DNA from: Acidobacteriota bacterium
Lineage (GTDB): Bacteria > Acidobacteriota > Terriglobia > UBA7540
Length of the DNA: 61,878 nt
Assembly: GCA_021828285.1 (NCBI GenBank)
Contig: JAKASG010000007.1
Span: 1-61,878 of the forward strand
Direction: 5' to 3'
Position numbers and translations under genes: made by a program. This document shows positions 48,336 through 58,423 of this stretch, in pieces (the stretch's first letter is position 1; each line of letters begins with the position of its first letter). The notes beneath the pieces are model-generated. The model was not told where the DNA came from. It saw only the letters and a list, made by a program, of their open reading frames with translations, and did no database searches.

Positions 48336-49288
48336 GCGGGCTGAACCTCCGGCTGCGCGGCCTGGCGCGCGGCATAGATGCGAGCCGATTCGCAGGCAAT
48401 CCTGCGGATGCGCGCGATGAGCGCGACACGCTCGGTGACGCTGATGGCGCCGCGGGCATCGAGGATATTGAAGAGGTGTGAGCATTTGAGCGCGAATTCA
48501 TAAACCTTGCGGAGCGGAAACCGATCGGCGGCCGGCATTCCCGCATTTTGGGAACGCCCGGCTTCATGTGGCCCGCCGGATGCCGGCCTAAAGGCCGGCG
48601 CTACACGCATGCTGAGCAGCCTCAACGCTTCAGCCTCATAGGTATCGAGCAGTTTGCGGCAAGCTTCGGCGTCGGCGGCTTCAAAATCATAGACGGAAAG
48701 CTCGAATTCCTCTTCGCGCCTCAAGGCTCCGTATTTCACCGACTTATTCCACAAAACCTCAAACACATCATCAACGTTTTGGAGAAAGCCTGCGATGCGC
48801 TCCAGGCCATAGGTCAGCTCGACGGAAATCGGCTCGAGGTCAATGCCGCCCGACTGTTGGAAGTAAGTGAACTGCGTGATTTCGAGGCCGTCGAGCATCA
48901 CTTGCCAGCCGATGCCCCAGGCGCCGAGCGTTGGCGCTTCCCAATTGTCTTCTTCAAAGCGGATGTCGTGTTCGCTGAGCTTGATGCCGAGCGATTCGAG
49001 GCTTTTAAGGTAAACATCCTGAACGTCTTTGGGCGGAGGTTTAAGTATTACTTGAAATTGCGTGTGCTTGAGCAGGCGGTTCGGATTCTCGCCGTAGCGG
49101 CCGTCGGCTGGGCGGCGAGATGGCTGGACATAAGCGACGCTGCACGGGTTCGGGCCGAGAACGCGGAAGAACGTTTCGGGGCACATCGTTCCCGCGCCCA
49201 CTTCGAGATCGTAGGGCAAGGCGATGACGCACCCTTGTTTCGCCCAGAATTGGCTGAGTGCGAAGATGGTATCCTGAAAATTCAGCAT
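48332..49288 (-). CDS. glyQ: Glycyl-tRNA synthetase alpha subunit with an extra internal segment
   Basis: This 318-residue class II catalytic subunit starts [20 protein letters not shown]. It carries the motifs [56 protein letters not shown] and [16 protein letters not shown]. Relative to the normal length (about 290 residues) it has an extra stretch of about 29 residues, roughly 229-257 ([20 protein letters not shown] and GMPAAD). It falls exactly where a two-hairpin REP-like element sits in the DNA. The flanking family sequence is intact, so the reading frame survives. It is cotranscribed with glyS. Confidence 0.95.
   Translation of the reverse strand: MLNFQDTIFALSQFWAKQGCVIALPYDLEVGAGTMCPETFFRVLGPNPCSVAYVQPSRRPADGRYGENPNRLLKHTQFQVILKPPPKDVQDVYLKSLESLGIKLSEHDIRFEEDNWEAPTLGAWGIGWQVMLDGLEITQFTYFQQSGGIDLEPISVELTYGLERIAGFLQNVDDVFEVLWNKSVKYGALRREEEFELSVYDFEAADAEACRKLLDTYEAEALRLLSMRVAPAFRPASGGPHEAGRSQNAGMPAADRFPLRKVYEFALKCSHLFNILDARGAISVTERVALIARIRRIACESARIYAARQAAQPEVQPA
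48531..48606. repeat. Two-hairpin REP-like element inserted in glyQ
   Basis: Hairpin 1 pairs GCCGGCATTCCC (48531-48542) with GGGAACGCCCGGC (48550-48562). Hairpin 2 is GCCGGCC-TAAA-GGCCGGC (48582-48599), followed by GCTACAC. The whole element is open in the glyQ frame on the minus strand. Confidence 0.75.
49043..49053. repeat. AAGTNNNACTT motif in glyQ
   Basis: AAGTATTACTT, the same 11 bases as in the aroF promoter. The coding strand reads CAA GTA ATA CTT AAA (QVILK). Confidence 0.5.
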
Positions 49289-49361
49289 AAGGGACCTAAT
49301 CCCGCGGCCGCCTGAGCGCGACTCACGTGACGCTTCCGGGTGAATGGTTCTCCGTCCTTCG

Positions 49362-50102
49362 CTAAAATTCGTCGAGCAACGGGCGGGTCACGAGCTTCTT
49401 GCCGACGTGACTTTCAACCAGCACTTCAAGAAACCGCCGCAACTCGTTCAAAGCACGGGGCGGCGGCCCGGCGCCAATCCATTGATCGAGCGCAAGGCCT
49501 TTGAAGCTCGCCTCAATCCTCCGCGCCTCAGCCGATACTTCAGCGCGCGCGCCCCTCCGGCATTCTGCGCAAAGCAAGTGCTCAGAGCCTTCTCCATAAT
49601 AACCCGACTCGACGCCGAGCTGGCGTCCGCATGCGCCGCAGCGGTCAATCTGCGGCAGCAGTCCGCCAAGTTTCAGCAGCCAGTAGTTGAAGTAGACGAG
49701 CGGCCTCACAATCTCGCCCGACCGCTTCATCGCCCGCAGCACGACAAGCAGGAGACGAAAAGCCCGTTCATTCACCTCTCGTTCGGGCAGAAACTGCTCG
49801 CTTGCCTCCACCACGTACTGCGCCGCAACCTGCACGCGATAATCCTTCTGCATATCGAAGAAGGACTCGATCAGCTCGCAGGAATTCAGGCGCGCCAGGT
49901 CGCGATGCTCGCGCTCGTAGAGCCAAAGCCGCACATAACTCGGCGGCTCAAGCGAGCCTCCGTAGCGGCTCTTCGGCCGCTGCGCCCCCGCCGCGACCGC
50001 GCGCAGCCGGCCAAGCTGCCGCGTCAAAAGCGAAACGATCTTGTCCGCTTCTCCAAGACGGTAGGTTCTAAGAGCGATGGCTTCCGTTTCGCGCAGAGGC
50101 AT
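49362..50102 (-). CDS. recO: DNA repair protein RecO
   Basis: This 246-residue protein acts in RecFOR recombination repair, loading RecA onto SSB-coated DNA. The N-terminal OB fold starts [20 protein letters not shown], followed by a helical domain. A zinc site is present (CGACGRQ about residue 155 and CAECRRG about 180). ATG at 50102 is the family N-terminus; no clear ribosome site precedes it. It lies 73 bp upstream of glyQ on the same strand. Confidence 0.9.
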   Translation of the reverse strand: MPLRETEAIALRTYRLGEADKIVSLLTRQLGRLRAVAAGAQRPKSRYGGSLEPPSYVRLWLYEREHRDLARLNSCELIESFFDMQKDYRVQVAAQYVVEASEQFLPEREVNERAFRLLLVVLRAMKRSGEIVRPLVYFNYWLLKLGGLLPQIDRCGACGRQLGVESGYYGEGSEHLLCAECRRGARAEVSAEARRIEASFKGLALDQWIGAGPPPRALNELRRFLEVLVESHVGKKLVTRPLLDEF

Positions 50103-50430
50103 TCGGGCTGCTGAATTATTAAAATTACCATAACCCACGAAGCCCTCAAATACTTTTTTCTGGCCGGTCCATGACATGACAACAGCCTTAATCGAATCCC
50201 CGCGTTTGCCAGGCAAACAGCAGTGACGCGATGCCATTCCGACCTGTTGAAAAAACCGGGGATTTTGTGGAAATCGGATTATGTTAACTTCTCAGCTCCA
50301 CACAAATTTATTATCAGACACTCCTGTGAAAAATAGTCTGATCGCGTTCGCGGATCGAGGCGGTTCCCTGCCCCGAGGAAACGCGGTGTGGCGTCCGGAT
50401 CCCGAGGAACGAAAAAATGGCTTTCCGTTA
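50103..50430. other. Divergent recO / kinase intergenic region
   Basis: No gene is supported. The region is AT-richer than its surroundings and contains the inverted repeat ATCAGAC...GTCTGAT (50313-50342, 16-base loop). The kinase promoter begins at 50431. Confidence 0.5.
50313..50342. promoter_or_regulatory. Inverted repeat upstream of the kinase gene
   Basis: ATCAGAC and GTCTGAT separated by 16 bases, about 90 bp upstream of the kinase promoter. Possible operator; no function shown. Confidence 0.3.
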
Positions 50431-50458
50431 TTGTGTGAACGGCGAAGTCGGGTATAAT
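50431..50458 (+). promoter_or_regulatory. Promoter of the Ser/Thr kinase-TPR gene
   Basis: TTGTGT (50431-50436), a 16-bp spacer and a perfect TATAAT (50453-50458). The predicted start is about 25 bases before the TTG codon. Confidence 0.6.
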
Positions 50459-50488
50459 GCCTGCGCGCTTGAACGCGTCGGAGGGCAT

Positions 50489-52702
50489 TTGATCGGCGAA
50501 ACGGTCTCACATTATCGCATCGTTGAAAAGCTGGGCGGCGGAGGTATGGGCGTTGTTTACAAGGCCGAGGATATTCGGCTCGGCCGGATGGTGGCGCTCA
50601 AATTCCTGCCCGAAGCCTATTCGAAGGACCGGCAGGCCATCGAACGGTTCCAGCGCGAAGCGCGCGCAGCCTCCGCGCTCAATCACCAGAACATCTGCAC
50701 AATTTATGAAATTGACCAGCACAACGGGCAGCAATTCATCGCGATGGAACTGCTCGAAGGCCGCACGCTGAAGCAGGCGCTCGGCGGGAGGGCGATGGCT
50801 CTCGATTCCCTGCTCGAGCTTGCAATTCAAGTCGCGGATGCGCTTTCCGCCGCCCACGCGAAAGGCATCGTCCACCGCGACATCAAACCCACGAACATTT
50901 TCGTCACCGAGCGCGGACACGCAAAAGTGCTCGATTTCGGACTCGCCAAACTTTCAGGACCGATGGGGCGAGCGGCGGGCGACGTCCACGAAGATGCTGA
51001 GACGGCCGCGCTCGGTCAACTGACAAGCCCGGGCGCGCTCCTCGGAACCGTGGCTTATATGTCTCCGGAGCAGGCGCTTGGCCGGGACGTGGACAACCGG
51101 ACAGATTTGTTTTCCTTTGGCGCGGTGATTTATGAAATGGCCACGGGCCGGGAAGCGTTCGCGGGGACGACGAGCGCTGCGGTGATTGACGCCGTTCTGA
51201 ACCGGGCCCCTGCCCCGCTCACGCGCTCGAATTCCGCCATGCCGGTTGAACTCGAACGAATCGCCTCGAAGGCCATCGAAAAGGACCGCGACTTGCGGTA
51301 CCAAAACGCTTTGGAAATGCTTTCTGATTTGAAGCGGCTGAAGCGGGACACGGATTCCGGCCGGCACACATCGAGCCGGCCCGCGGCCGCCGCGCCATCT
51401 CCCTCGGCCGGCGCAAGGGCCGAGCGTTCGCTCGCGGTGCTTTATTTCCACAATCTCGGGCGGTCGGAGGAAGACGAATATTTTCGCGACGGCATTACGG
51501 AAGACATCATCACGGAACTCTCGAAGATCCGCGGCATACGTGTTTTCCCGTCCTCGGCGGTCCTCGCGTTCCGCGATAAGTCTGTCGCCGAGCCCGAAGT
51601 GGGCCGCGACTTGAACGCGGGATTTGTTCTGAGCGGAAGCCTGCGGCGGGCGGGCAACCGCTTGCGTCTCACGGCGCAACTGATCGAGACAGCGAGCGGT
51701 CATTCGGTTTGGGCGGAGCGCTACGACCGCGAGCTCGCGGACGTCTTCGCCATCCAGGATGAAATTGCCCACAATATCGCCGCGGCGCTCCAGGTGGCGC
51801 TGACTGAAACAGAAAAGCGCGCCATCGGCAAAGCGCCGACGGCCAACGTCAAGGCCTACGATTATTATCTGCGCGGACGGCAATTTTTCCATCAGTTCCG
51901 CGAAAAGGGCTTTGAATTTGCGCAGCAGATGTTCGAGCGTGCGATTGAGGTGGACCCGCATTACGCCCGAGCCTACACGGGCATCGCCGACTGCTGCTCC
52001 TTCCTTTATACGTATTGGCACGCGAGCGTCAACACGCTCGAGCAAGCGGACGCCATGAGCCGAAAAGCGCTTGAACTCGACCCCGACCTCGCCGAAGCGC
52101 ACGCCTCTCGGGGCCTCGCCGTGTCTCTGCGAAAGGAATACGATGAGGCGGCGCGCGAGTTCGAAGCCGCGATTCGCCTGGATCCCAAGCTCTTCGAAGC
52201 CTACTATTTTTACGGCCGGTCGCGCTTCGCCGAAGGCAGGTTTGAGGAAGCGGCTGCGCTATTCGAGAAGGCTTCCGAAGTGAAGCCGGAGGATTACCAG
52301 GCGCTTGCCTTACTCGCGAATGCGTACAGAAGCGCAAACCGGCCCGCGGACTCCGAGCGCGCTTACCGCCGATCGCTTGCAGTCGCGGAGAAGCACCTCG
52401 AACTTCATCCGGACGACGCGCGGGCGCTTTACATGGGCGCTGGCGGGCTCATTGCTATCGGCGAGCGGCAGCGCGCCCTAGACTGGATACGCCGCGCGCT
52501 CGCCATCGAACCCGAAGATCCGGGCGTGCTCTATAACGTCGCATGCGTTTACTCCGTCCTCGGGCGCCCTGAAGAAGCGCTCGACTGCCTGGAAAAAGCC
52601 GTGCGAAACGGCTTCGGCTTCAAACAATGGATCGAGCACGATTCCGACCTCGACGCCGTCCGAACGCATCCGCGTTTCGCAACCATCCTGAAGCGGCTAT
52701 AG
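50489..52702 (+). CDS. Hanks-type Ser/Thr protein kinase with FlgO-like and TPR domains
   Basis: This 737-residue protein carries a full kinase domain (about 1-275): Gly loop [14 protein letters not shown], catalytic lysine in VALKFL, loop [14 protein letters not shown], and activation segment end [10 protein letters not shown] FlgO/adenylate-cyclase-associated domain follows (about 325-440, [19 protein letters not shown]). A C-terminal array of TPRs covers about 450-730. No membrane helix is visible, so it is probably cytosolic. The TTG start is preferred because a TATAAT promoter lies between it and the upstream ATG. This architecture is common in Acidobacteriota. Confidence 0.88.
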   Translation: MIGETVSHYRIVEKLGGGGMGVVYKAEDIRLGRMVALKFLPEAYSKDRQAIERFQREARAASALNHQNICTIYEIDQHNGQQFIAMELLEGRTLKQALGGRAMALDSLLELAIQVADALSAAHAKGIVHRDIKPTNIFVTERGHAKVLDFGLAKLSGPMGRAAGDVHEDAETAALGQLTSPGALLGTVAYMSPEQALGRDVDNRTDLFSFGAVIYEMATGREAFAGTTSAAVIDAVLNRAPAPLTRSNSAMPVELERIASKAIEKDRDLRYQNALEMLSDLKRLKRDTDSGRHTSSRPAAAAPSPSAGARAERSLAVLYFHNLGRSEEDEYFRDGITEDIITELSKIRGIRVFPSSAVLAFRDKSVAEPEVGRDLNAGFVLSGSLRRAGNRLRLTAQLIETASGHSVWAERYDRELADVFAIQDEIAHNIAAALQVALTETEKRAIGKAPTANVKAYDYYLRGRQFFHQFREKGFEFAQQMFERAIEVDPHYARAYTGIADCCSFLYTYWHASVNTLEQADAMSRKALELDPDLAEAHASRGLAVSLRKEYDEAAREFEAAIRLDPKLFEAYYFYGRSRFAEGRFEEAAALFEKASEVKPEDYQALALLANAYRSANRPADSERAYRRSLAVAEKHLELHPDDARALYMGAGGLIAIGERQRALDWIRRALAIEPEDPGVLYNVACVYSVLGRPEEALDCLEKAVRNGFGFKQWIEHDSDLDAVRTHPRFATILKRL

Positions 52703-52779
52703 CCTTTCGGCAAATTCGCAGTTGTCCCGGCCGAATTTGCCGGGTTACTATGCTGCCTCTAAGTTTTTGGAGAGGCGGA

Positions 52780-53733
52780 GTGGCTAAAAAGCGTTTCGAT
52801 GTTGTCGGGCTCGGCTTGAATGCGACGGATACGGTCCTGCGGGTACGGGAATTTCCGCCGCTCGGCGGCAAGGAGCGCGTCGCTTCAATTTCACGGCAAG
52901 CGGGAGGACAAGTGGCGACGGCTCTCGTCACCTGCCAGCGACTCGGCCTGCGGACGCGCTACCTCGGCAAGGTCGGCGGAGACGAAGCCGGCAAGTTCCA
53001 GCTCGAAAGCCTGCGACGCGAAGGCGTGGACGCGCGCTTTGTAAAAACCGTCCGCGGAGCGCCGAATCAACTGGGATTGATTATTGTGGACCGCGCGACG
53101 GGCGAACGAACGGTTTTCTGGGACCGCGACCCGCGCCTGACCGTAAAGCCTTCAGATTTGACCCGCGAAATGCTTGCGGGCGCGCGCTTCCTGCACCTCG
53201 ACGGCTGCGACGTAGAAGCGTGCCTCAAGGCGTCGTGCTGGGCGCGGGCCATGCACATACCGGTGGTGGCCGACTTCGATACCGTCTATAAGCAGGTCGA
53301 GAAGCTCTTCCCTTTCGTTGATTATCTGATCGCTTCGGCCAATTTTCTTCCCGCGGTCACGGGCGATGCCGATCCGTTTCAAGTGCTCGAAACCATGGCG
53401 CGAGAATACCGCAACGCCGCTGCGGGAATGACGCTTGGGCGCGATGGAGCTTTGCTGCTCGCGCGCGGACGGTTCTATTATTCGCCGGGTTTCGTGGTTG
53501 AAACCGTTGATACGACGGGCGCGGGCGACGTTTTTCACGGCGCGTTTATTTACGGCCTGGCGCGCGGCTGGGAAATGGAGCGAACCCTCGATTTTTCGAA
53601 CGCTATGGCGGCGCTCAACTGCGCGGCCCTTGGCGCGCGCGGCGGCATCGCGACCGAAAGCGAAGCGCAGAAAGTGCTGGCCAATGGCCGGCGGCATCAA
53701 AATCGGGAGTACGTGCGAAAAGGTCACGGCTGA
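52780..53733 (+). CDS. PfkB-family carbohydrate kinase
   Basis: This 317-residue ribokinase-like enzyme phosphorylates a sugar or nucleoside; the substrate is unknown. It starts AKKRFDVVGLGLNATDTVLR, has the N-terminal GG-containing motif (FPPLGGKERVASISRQAGGQ) and the signature 2 DTTGAGDVFHGAF with the catalytic Asp. The GTG start was chosen because GGAGAGG precedes it; an ATG 10 codons upstream is possible. It lies 78 bp after the kinase gene. Confidence 0.85.
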   Translation: MAKKRFDVVGLGLNATDTVLRVREFPPLGGKERVASISRQAGGQVATALVTCQRLGLRTRYLGKVGGDEAGKFQLESLRREGVDARFVKTVRGAPNQLGLIIVDRATGERTVFWDRDPRLTVKPSDLTREMLAGARFLHLDGCDVEACLKASCWARAMHIPVVADFDTVYKQVEKLFPFVDYLIASANFLPAVTGDADPFQVLETMAREYRNAAAGMTLGRDGALLLARGRFYYSPGFVVETVDTTGAGDVFHGAFIYGLARGWEMERTLDFSNAMAALNCAALGARGGIATESEAQKVLANGRRHQNREYVRKGHG

Positions 53734-53740
53734 TGCTCAA

Positions 53741-53759
53741 AGCCGGCGGGCATGCCGCC
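53741..53759. repeat. REP-like hairpin, copy 2
   Basis: AGCCGGCGGGCATGCCGCC, one base different from 10082-10100. It lies between the PfkB gene and the SDR gene. Confidence 0.6.
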
Positions 53760-53769
53760 TGGAACTGAT

Positions 53770-54549
53770 ATGGCGAAATCGAGGTTTGCATTGATCACTG
53801 GCGCCTCCGGAGGAATCGGCGAATGTTTTGCGCGAAGGCTTGCCGCGCGCAAGCAAAACCTGGCGCTCGTGGCGCGGTCGAGGGAAAAACTCGAAGCGAT
53901 TGCGAATGAATTGAGCGCGACGCACGGCATCCGCGCGGAAGCGATTGCCGCCGATTTAAGCGAAACCGGCGCCGCGGAGGGCCTGGTGCGGGAACTGGAT
54001 GCGCGCGGCATTGAAGTGTATCTGCTGGTGAACAACGCGGGCTTCGGCGCGAACGGGGAATTCTGGAAGTTGCCGCTCGAGCGGCAGGAGCAGATGCTGC
54101 GGCTCAATATCGAAGCTCTCGTCGAGCTCACCCACCTCCTTGCGCCCGGGATGACCGAGCGAAAAAACGGCGGCGTCATCAACGTCGCCTCGACCGCCGG
54201 GTTCCTGCCCATCGCTTACACGACGACGTACTCGGCGTCGAAAGCCTTCGTGATCAGCTTCTCGATGGGGCTTGCGGAAGAATTGCAGCCTTACGGCGTG
54301 CGCGTGGTGACGCTTTGTCCCGGCGCAACGCGGACCGACTTCTTCAAGGCCGGAGACTACGGCGAGCATCGCAAAGTTCCGGGAGGGTTTCAGGCGCCCG
54401 AGGAAGTGGTCGAAGAGGCGCTTCGCGCGCTCGACCGAGGCGGCGGGCTGGTGGTTCCGCGCTGGCTGAACAAGCTGAACGTGTTTTTGCTGCGGCTCGC
54501 TCCGCGCAGCGTGGTGGCGCGAATGGCCGCGCGCGTTTTCCGGCCGTAA
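53770..54549 (+). CDS. Short-chain dehydrogenase/reductase
   Basis: This 259-residue NAD(P)-dependent oxidoreductase has the cofactor motif TGASGGIG (about 10-17), NNAG (about 85) and the catalytic YSASK pair with upstream Ser ([21 protein letters not shown]). It resembles DltE/YqjQ-type classical SDRs, but the substrate is unknown. ATG at 53770 lies after a GGA 7 bases upstream; a longer start 6 codons earlier falls in the REP element. Confidence 0.88.
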   Translation: MAKSRFALITGASGGIGECFARRLAARKQNLALVARSREKLEAIANELSATHGIRAEAIAADLSETGAAEGLVRELDARGIEVYLLVNNAGFGANGEFWKLPLERQEQMLRLNIEALVELTHLLAPGMTERKNGGVINVASTAGFLPIAYTTTYSASKAFVISFSMGLAEELQPYGVRVVTLCPGATRTDFFKAGDYGEHRKVPGGFQAPEEVVEEALRALDRGGGLVVPRWLNKLNVFLLRLAPRSVVARMAARVFRP

Positions 54550-54633
54550 AAGCGAATATTTCCTTTTGCCATTCGTGCTCGCTGCGGCGCCCTCGTCCGA
54601 ATTCCGCGCCTCGCGGGATTGCGGCTCCGATGC

Positions 54634-54639
54634 TATACT
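54634..54639 (+). promoter_or_regulatory. Probable -10 element of the tRNA-Ser gene
   Basis: TATACT preceded by TGC (an extended -10), about 54 bases before the tRNA. No strong -35. Confidence 0.45.
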
Positions 54640-54692
54640 GCGGAAGGCTCGCTGCTGGTGAGCGAAGATCCTGAAGAATTGTTGAAGCGCGC

Positions 54693-54782
54693 GGAGAGGT
54701 GTCCGAGTGGCTGAAGGAGCACGCTTGGAAAGCGTGTTCACGAGCAATCGTGACGTGGGTTCGAATCCCACCCTCTCCGCCA
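54693..54782 (+). tRNA. tRNA-Ser (anticodon GGA)
   Basis: The acceptor GGAGAGG pairs with CCTCTCC before discriminator G and encoded CCA. The anticodon arm CACGC-TTGGAAA-GCGTG gives GGA. A long variable arm (TTCACGAGCAATCGTGACG) and T-loop GTTCGAATC confirm a class II serine tRNA of 90 nt. Confidence 0.96.
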
Positions 54783-54864
54783 TCCCGCGCGACAGTCTCG
54801 AAAGGCCGCCGGTCGTATTCGAGCATGACCAGGAATTTCCACTAACTTTGGGAAGGAGCGGTTC

Positions 54865-55737
54865 TTGCCTCTCTATCAAGCGATTATTCTCGCGATCGTG
54901 CAAGGGCTGACGGAACTCTTACCGGTGTCAAGCTCCGCGCACGTGATCGTCGTTGCGGAGCTGCTTCACCAGGACATGAGCAAGCCGGAGAACGCTTTGC
55001 TCCTCGTCATGCTGCATACGGGGACAATGTTCGCGGTCATCGTCTATTTCTGGCGGCGATGGGTAAAAACGTTTTTCTCGTCCTGGGAAGCTCTCTGGCG
55101 TTTCGTACAACTGATTTTTGTTGCGTCGCTCGTGAGCGGCATCGTCGCGCTGCCGGTGATTTTCGTGATCGGGCATTTGCTGGCCCGAGGCGGCCACATG
55201 GCCTCGATCGAAGTCCTGTTCCACAAGCTGAACTGGATTGCGCCGGCGCTTGCGGCGGGCGGCATCCTGATCTTATACGCCGGCTTGCGCGAGGCGCGGA
55301 ATCCCGGCTCGCCGAACGGCGCACGCCGTGAATTGAACTGGTTCGACGTGCTGGCGATGGGCGTCGCGCAAGGTTTTGCAATTCCCTTCCGGGGATTTTC
55401 GCGCTCGGGCTCGACGATTTCCGCGGGTCTCCTGACCAACGGCGAGCGCATGCAAATCGAATCGTTCAGCTTCGCAATGGCCGTCGCCATCACACCGCTT
55501 GCCATCGCGCGCGAACTCTACCGCGTGGTTCGCGCGGCGCACCGCTCGGGCGTCGCCGTCCATTGGAGCGCGGCGCTCGCGCCAAGCCTGGTCGGCATGG
55601 TCGCGGCAATGCTTGCGGGCCTGGTGGCGCTCAAATGGCTTTCACGCTGGCTCGAACAGGGCCGCTGGTACTGGTTCGGTCTCTATTGCATCGCCGCCGC
55701 CGCCGTCGTTCAGGCGCTTTACCTTCGCGGATGGTAG
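54865..55737 (+). CDS. uppP: Undecaprenyl-diphosphatase (UppP/BacA)
   Basis: This 290-residue integral membrane enzyme recycles undecaprenyl pyrophosphate for cell-wall synthesis and gives low-level bacitracin resistance. It has the catalytic region QGLTELLPVSSSAHVIVV (Glu17, with Ser triad) and the second motif FRGFSRSGSTISAGLL. Eight or so membrane helices are visible. The TTG start has GGAAGGAG 6 bases upstream. Length is normal. Confidence 0.93.
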   Translation: MPLYQAIILAIVQGLTELLPVSSSAHVIVVAELLHQDMSKPENALLLVMLHTGTMFAVIVYFWRRWVKTFFSSWEALWRFVQLIFVASLVSGIVALPVIFVIGHLLARGGHMASIEVLFHKLNWIAPALAAGGILILYAGLREARNPGSPNGARRELNWFDVLAMGVAQGFAIPFRGFSRSGSTISAGLLTNGERMQIESFSFAMAVAITPLAIARELYRVVRAAHRSGVAVHWSAALAPSLVGMVAAMLAGLVALKWLSRWLEQGRWYWFGLYCIAAAAVVQALYLRGW

Positions 55738-55771
55738 GCGCACAGCCGGGTCGGCCGGCGATTTGAGTTGA

Positions 55772-55800
55772 TTGCCTCGCGAGATAGGGCGTGGTAGTAT
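55772..55800 (+). promoter_or_regulatory. Possible ftsK promoter
   Basis: TTGCCT (55772-55777), a 17-bp spacer and TAGTAT (55795-55800), each matching consensus at 4 of 6 bases. Confidence 0.35.
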
Positions 55801-55931
55801 GGGCGGTGGAATGGGGACTCGGTTGCCACGCGGGGTTGCTTCGAACCCCTGATTTCTAAACTCCGACCGGCCATTGACGAAAAGGGAAATAAGCCGGGCC
55901 GCTCTGCGCCTGTATCTTGAGGAGGACGTGA

Positions 55932-58355
55932 ATGGGTAACCCCATTGCATCCGGACCGGCAAGGCAAGGGCCGGCGCGTGACCAGGCTCGCGGCGGACGG
56001 CGTCTCGAAGAACTTATCGGATTTCTGCTGCTGATTTTCGGCCTGCTCGCGCTGTTGAGCCTGCTCTCGCATTCGGTTCAGGATCCATCCTTCAATACGC
56101 GCACGCCCGTTGGCGTTCCGATCCACAACTGGATTGGCATCGTGGGCTCCTACGGCGCCGACTTGCTTTTCCAGACGCTCGGCTGGGTCGCCTATCTGGT
56201 TCCGCTGACGTTTTTTGTGGTCGGGGGGCGTTTGGCTTTGGCTCGACCGCTCGAATCGCCGCGCACCAAAGCGGCGGGATGGATTCTGCTCGTCGGATCA
56301 CTGGCTGCTCTTCTCGATTTGTTTCCTTACACGCCGCGCATCAGCGGTTTGATCCCCGGATTTGGCCTCACGGGCTATCTCGTCGCGCTAGGCCTCGTGG
56401 ATGTCTTGAACCGGACGGGAGCGGCGATTGTGGCGGGGGCGCTGTTCCTGACGTCGCTCTTCATGGTTACGCGGTTTTCTTTTTCTTCGGCGTATGGATT
56501 CCTGAGGCCGCGATTCGCTTTCGCCGGGGCGTGGGCAGCGCGCTGGAAAAAACATCGCGAGGAGAAACACGCCGCGCGACTGCGGCGGAAGCTCGAGAGG
56601 AAACGCGCCGCGGCGGCAAGCCAGCCGGTCATTACAGCCAAAGCGAAGCCACCTTCACCCCCTGTTGAGCCGAAGATCGCCGTGCCAGCCCCGCCCGAGC
56701 GTAAGCCCGCCCCGCCGGCGCTTCCATCGGCGCCCGTTTCAATCACTCAGGCGATTGCAAACGTCAAGCCGCTGAAGGCCAAGCCTGGTCCGCCCGTCAC
56801 GCCGGTTGCCGTTGCCCCGCCCCTCAGTGAAGCAGAAGACAAACCGCCGAAGATCGTGGGGCGAGGCCATCAAGGGTATAAGCCGCCGAGCATCACGCTG
56901 CTTCGGCAGGCCGAAAGCGAACAAGGCATTGACGAAGAAGAACTCAAGCAGCGCGCCACGAGCCTTACGCAGAAGTTCGCCGAATTCGGGGTCATCGGCG
57001 CCGTGACGCAGATTCATCCGGGACCCGTCGTCACCACTTACGAATTCAAGCCGGAGCCGGGCATCAAGTACAGCCGCATTGTGAATCTCGTGGATGATTT
57101 GTGCCTCGCGATGAAAGCGGAATCCATCCTGATCGAGCGCGTGCCGGGGAAATCAACCATCGGCATCGAGGTGCCGAACCTTCATCGCGAAACGATTCAC
57201 TTGCGCGAGATCATCGAGTCCAGTGAATTCGCCGCTTCCGCATCGAAGCTCACGCTCTCGCTCGGCAAAGATGTGACGGGGAAAATCAAAATCGCCAACC
57301 TGAGCGAGATGCCTCACCTGCTGATCGCGGGCTCGACGGGCTCGGGGAAAAGCGTGGGCATCAATTCGTTCATCGTCTCGGTGCTCTACAAGGCGACGCC
57401 CGATGAAGTCAAGCTCATCATGATTGATCCGAAGCGGCTCGAGCTGAATCTTTACGAAGGCGTTCCACACCTTTATACGCCGATCGTGACCGAGCCGAAG
57501 CAGGCGGCCAACGTGCTTCGCCGGGCGACGCTCGAGATGGAAGCGCGGCTGCGGAAACTCGCGGAGCACGGCGTCCGGAACATCGAGCAATACAACAAAA
57601 TCTTCGAGGCGGATACTCCGCTCAACCTTTTCGAGGATGGCGCGCAGCAGGACGGGCCCCTGCCCTACATCATGATCGTCATTGACGAGCTTGCGGATTT
57701 GATGATGGTCGAGCCGCAGGGCGTGGAAGAATCCATCACGCGCCTCGCGCAGATGGCGCGCGCCGTCGGCATTCACCTGATTCTTTCGACGCAGCGGCCT
57801 TCGGTGGACGTGCTGACGGGACTCATCAAGGCAAACATGCCGTCGCGCATCGCCTTCCGCGTGGCGTCGAAGGTGGACTCGCGCACGATTCTCGATTCGA
57901 ACGGCGCTGAAGCCCTGCTCGGCCGCGGCGATATGCTGTTCGTTCCGCCGGGAAGCGCGCGGCTGCTCCGGCTGCACGGGCCGCTCGTGACGGAAAAGGA
58001 AATCGGCAAAGTGGTGGAGTGGTGGAAAGCGCAGTCGAAGCCGGCATACAATGAAGAGTTCCTGAAGCCGGTCAAAGAGCGCGATCGCGACCGGGCCGGC
58101 GACTCGCCAGATGAGGAAGAAGACGGCGCCGAGCTCGACGAAGTTTACGAAGAAGCGGTGCGGCTGGTTATCGAGTCGGGCAAGGCTTCGACTTCCCTTT
58201 TGCAACGCCGGCTACGGCTCGGTTACGGCCGCGCGGCACGATTGATTGACCTGATGGAAAAAGACGGAATCGTCAGCGCACCGGACGGCTCGAAATCGCG
58301 CGAAGTTTTGAAGAAGCCCGATTGGCTCCAGGAATTGGATTCATCGCTGCGGTAG
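55932..58355 (+). CDS. ftsK: DNA translocase FtsK/SpoIIIE
   Basis: This 807-residue protein pumps chromosomal DNA toward dif during division. Four N-terminal membrane helices (about 30-190) are followed by a Pro/Ala/Lys linker. The motor has Walker A GSTGSGKSVGINSFIVS and Walker B MIVIDELADLMMV. The C-terminal gamma winged helix (LLQRRLRLGYGRAARLIDLM) reads polarity sequences. GAGGA lies 7 bases upstream of the ATG. Length is typical. Confidence 0.96.
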   Translation: MGNPIASGPARQGPARDQARGGRRLEELIGFLLLIFGLLALLSLLSHSVQDPSFNTRTPVGVPIHNWIGIVGSYGADLLFQTLGWVAYLVPLTFFVVGGRLALARPLESPRTKAAGWILLVGSLAALLDLFPYTPRISGLIPGFGLTGYLVALGLVDVLNRTGAAIVAGALFLTSLFMVTRFSFSSAYGFLRPRFAFAGAWAARWKKHREEKHAARLRRKLERKRAAAASQPVITAKAKPPSPPVEPKIAVPAPPERKPAPPALPSAPVSITQAIANVKPLKAKPGPPVTPVAVAPPLSEAEDKPPKIVGRGHQGYKPPSITLLRQAESEQGIDEEELKQRATSLTQKFAEFGVIGAVTQIHPGPVVTTYEFKPEPGIKYSRIVNLVDDLCLAMKAESILIERVPGKSTIGIEVPNLHRETIHLREIIESSEFAASASKLTLSLGKDVTGKIKIANLSEMPHLLIAGSTGSGKSVGINSFIVSVLYKATPDEVKLIMIDPKRLELNLYEGVPHLYTPIVTEPKQAANVLRRATLEMEARLRKLAEHGVRNIEQYNKIFEADTPLNLFEDGAQQDGPLPYIMIVIDELADLMMVEPQGVEESITRLAQMARAVGIHLILSTQRPSVDVLTGLIKANMPSRIAFRVASKVDSRTILDSNGAEALLGRGDMLFVPPGSARLLRLHGPLVTEKEIGKVVEWWKAQSKPAYNEEFLKPVKERDRDRAGDSPDEEEDGAELDEVYEEAVRLVIESGKASTSLLQRRLRLGYGRAARLIDLMEKDGIVSAPDGSKSREVLKKPDWLQELDSSLR

Positions 58356-58423
58356 CACACCGCGCGCAGGCCGCGCGGCGCGAAGCCGGCGGAAGCCGCG
58401 CAATTTCTGCACACGAGGGGACC

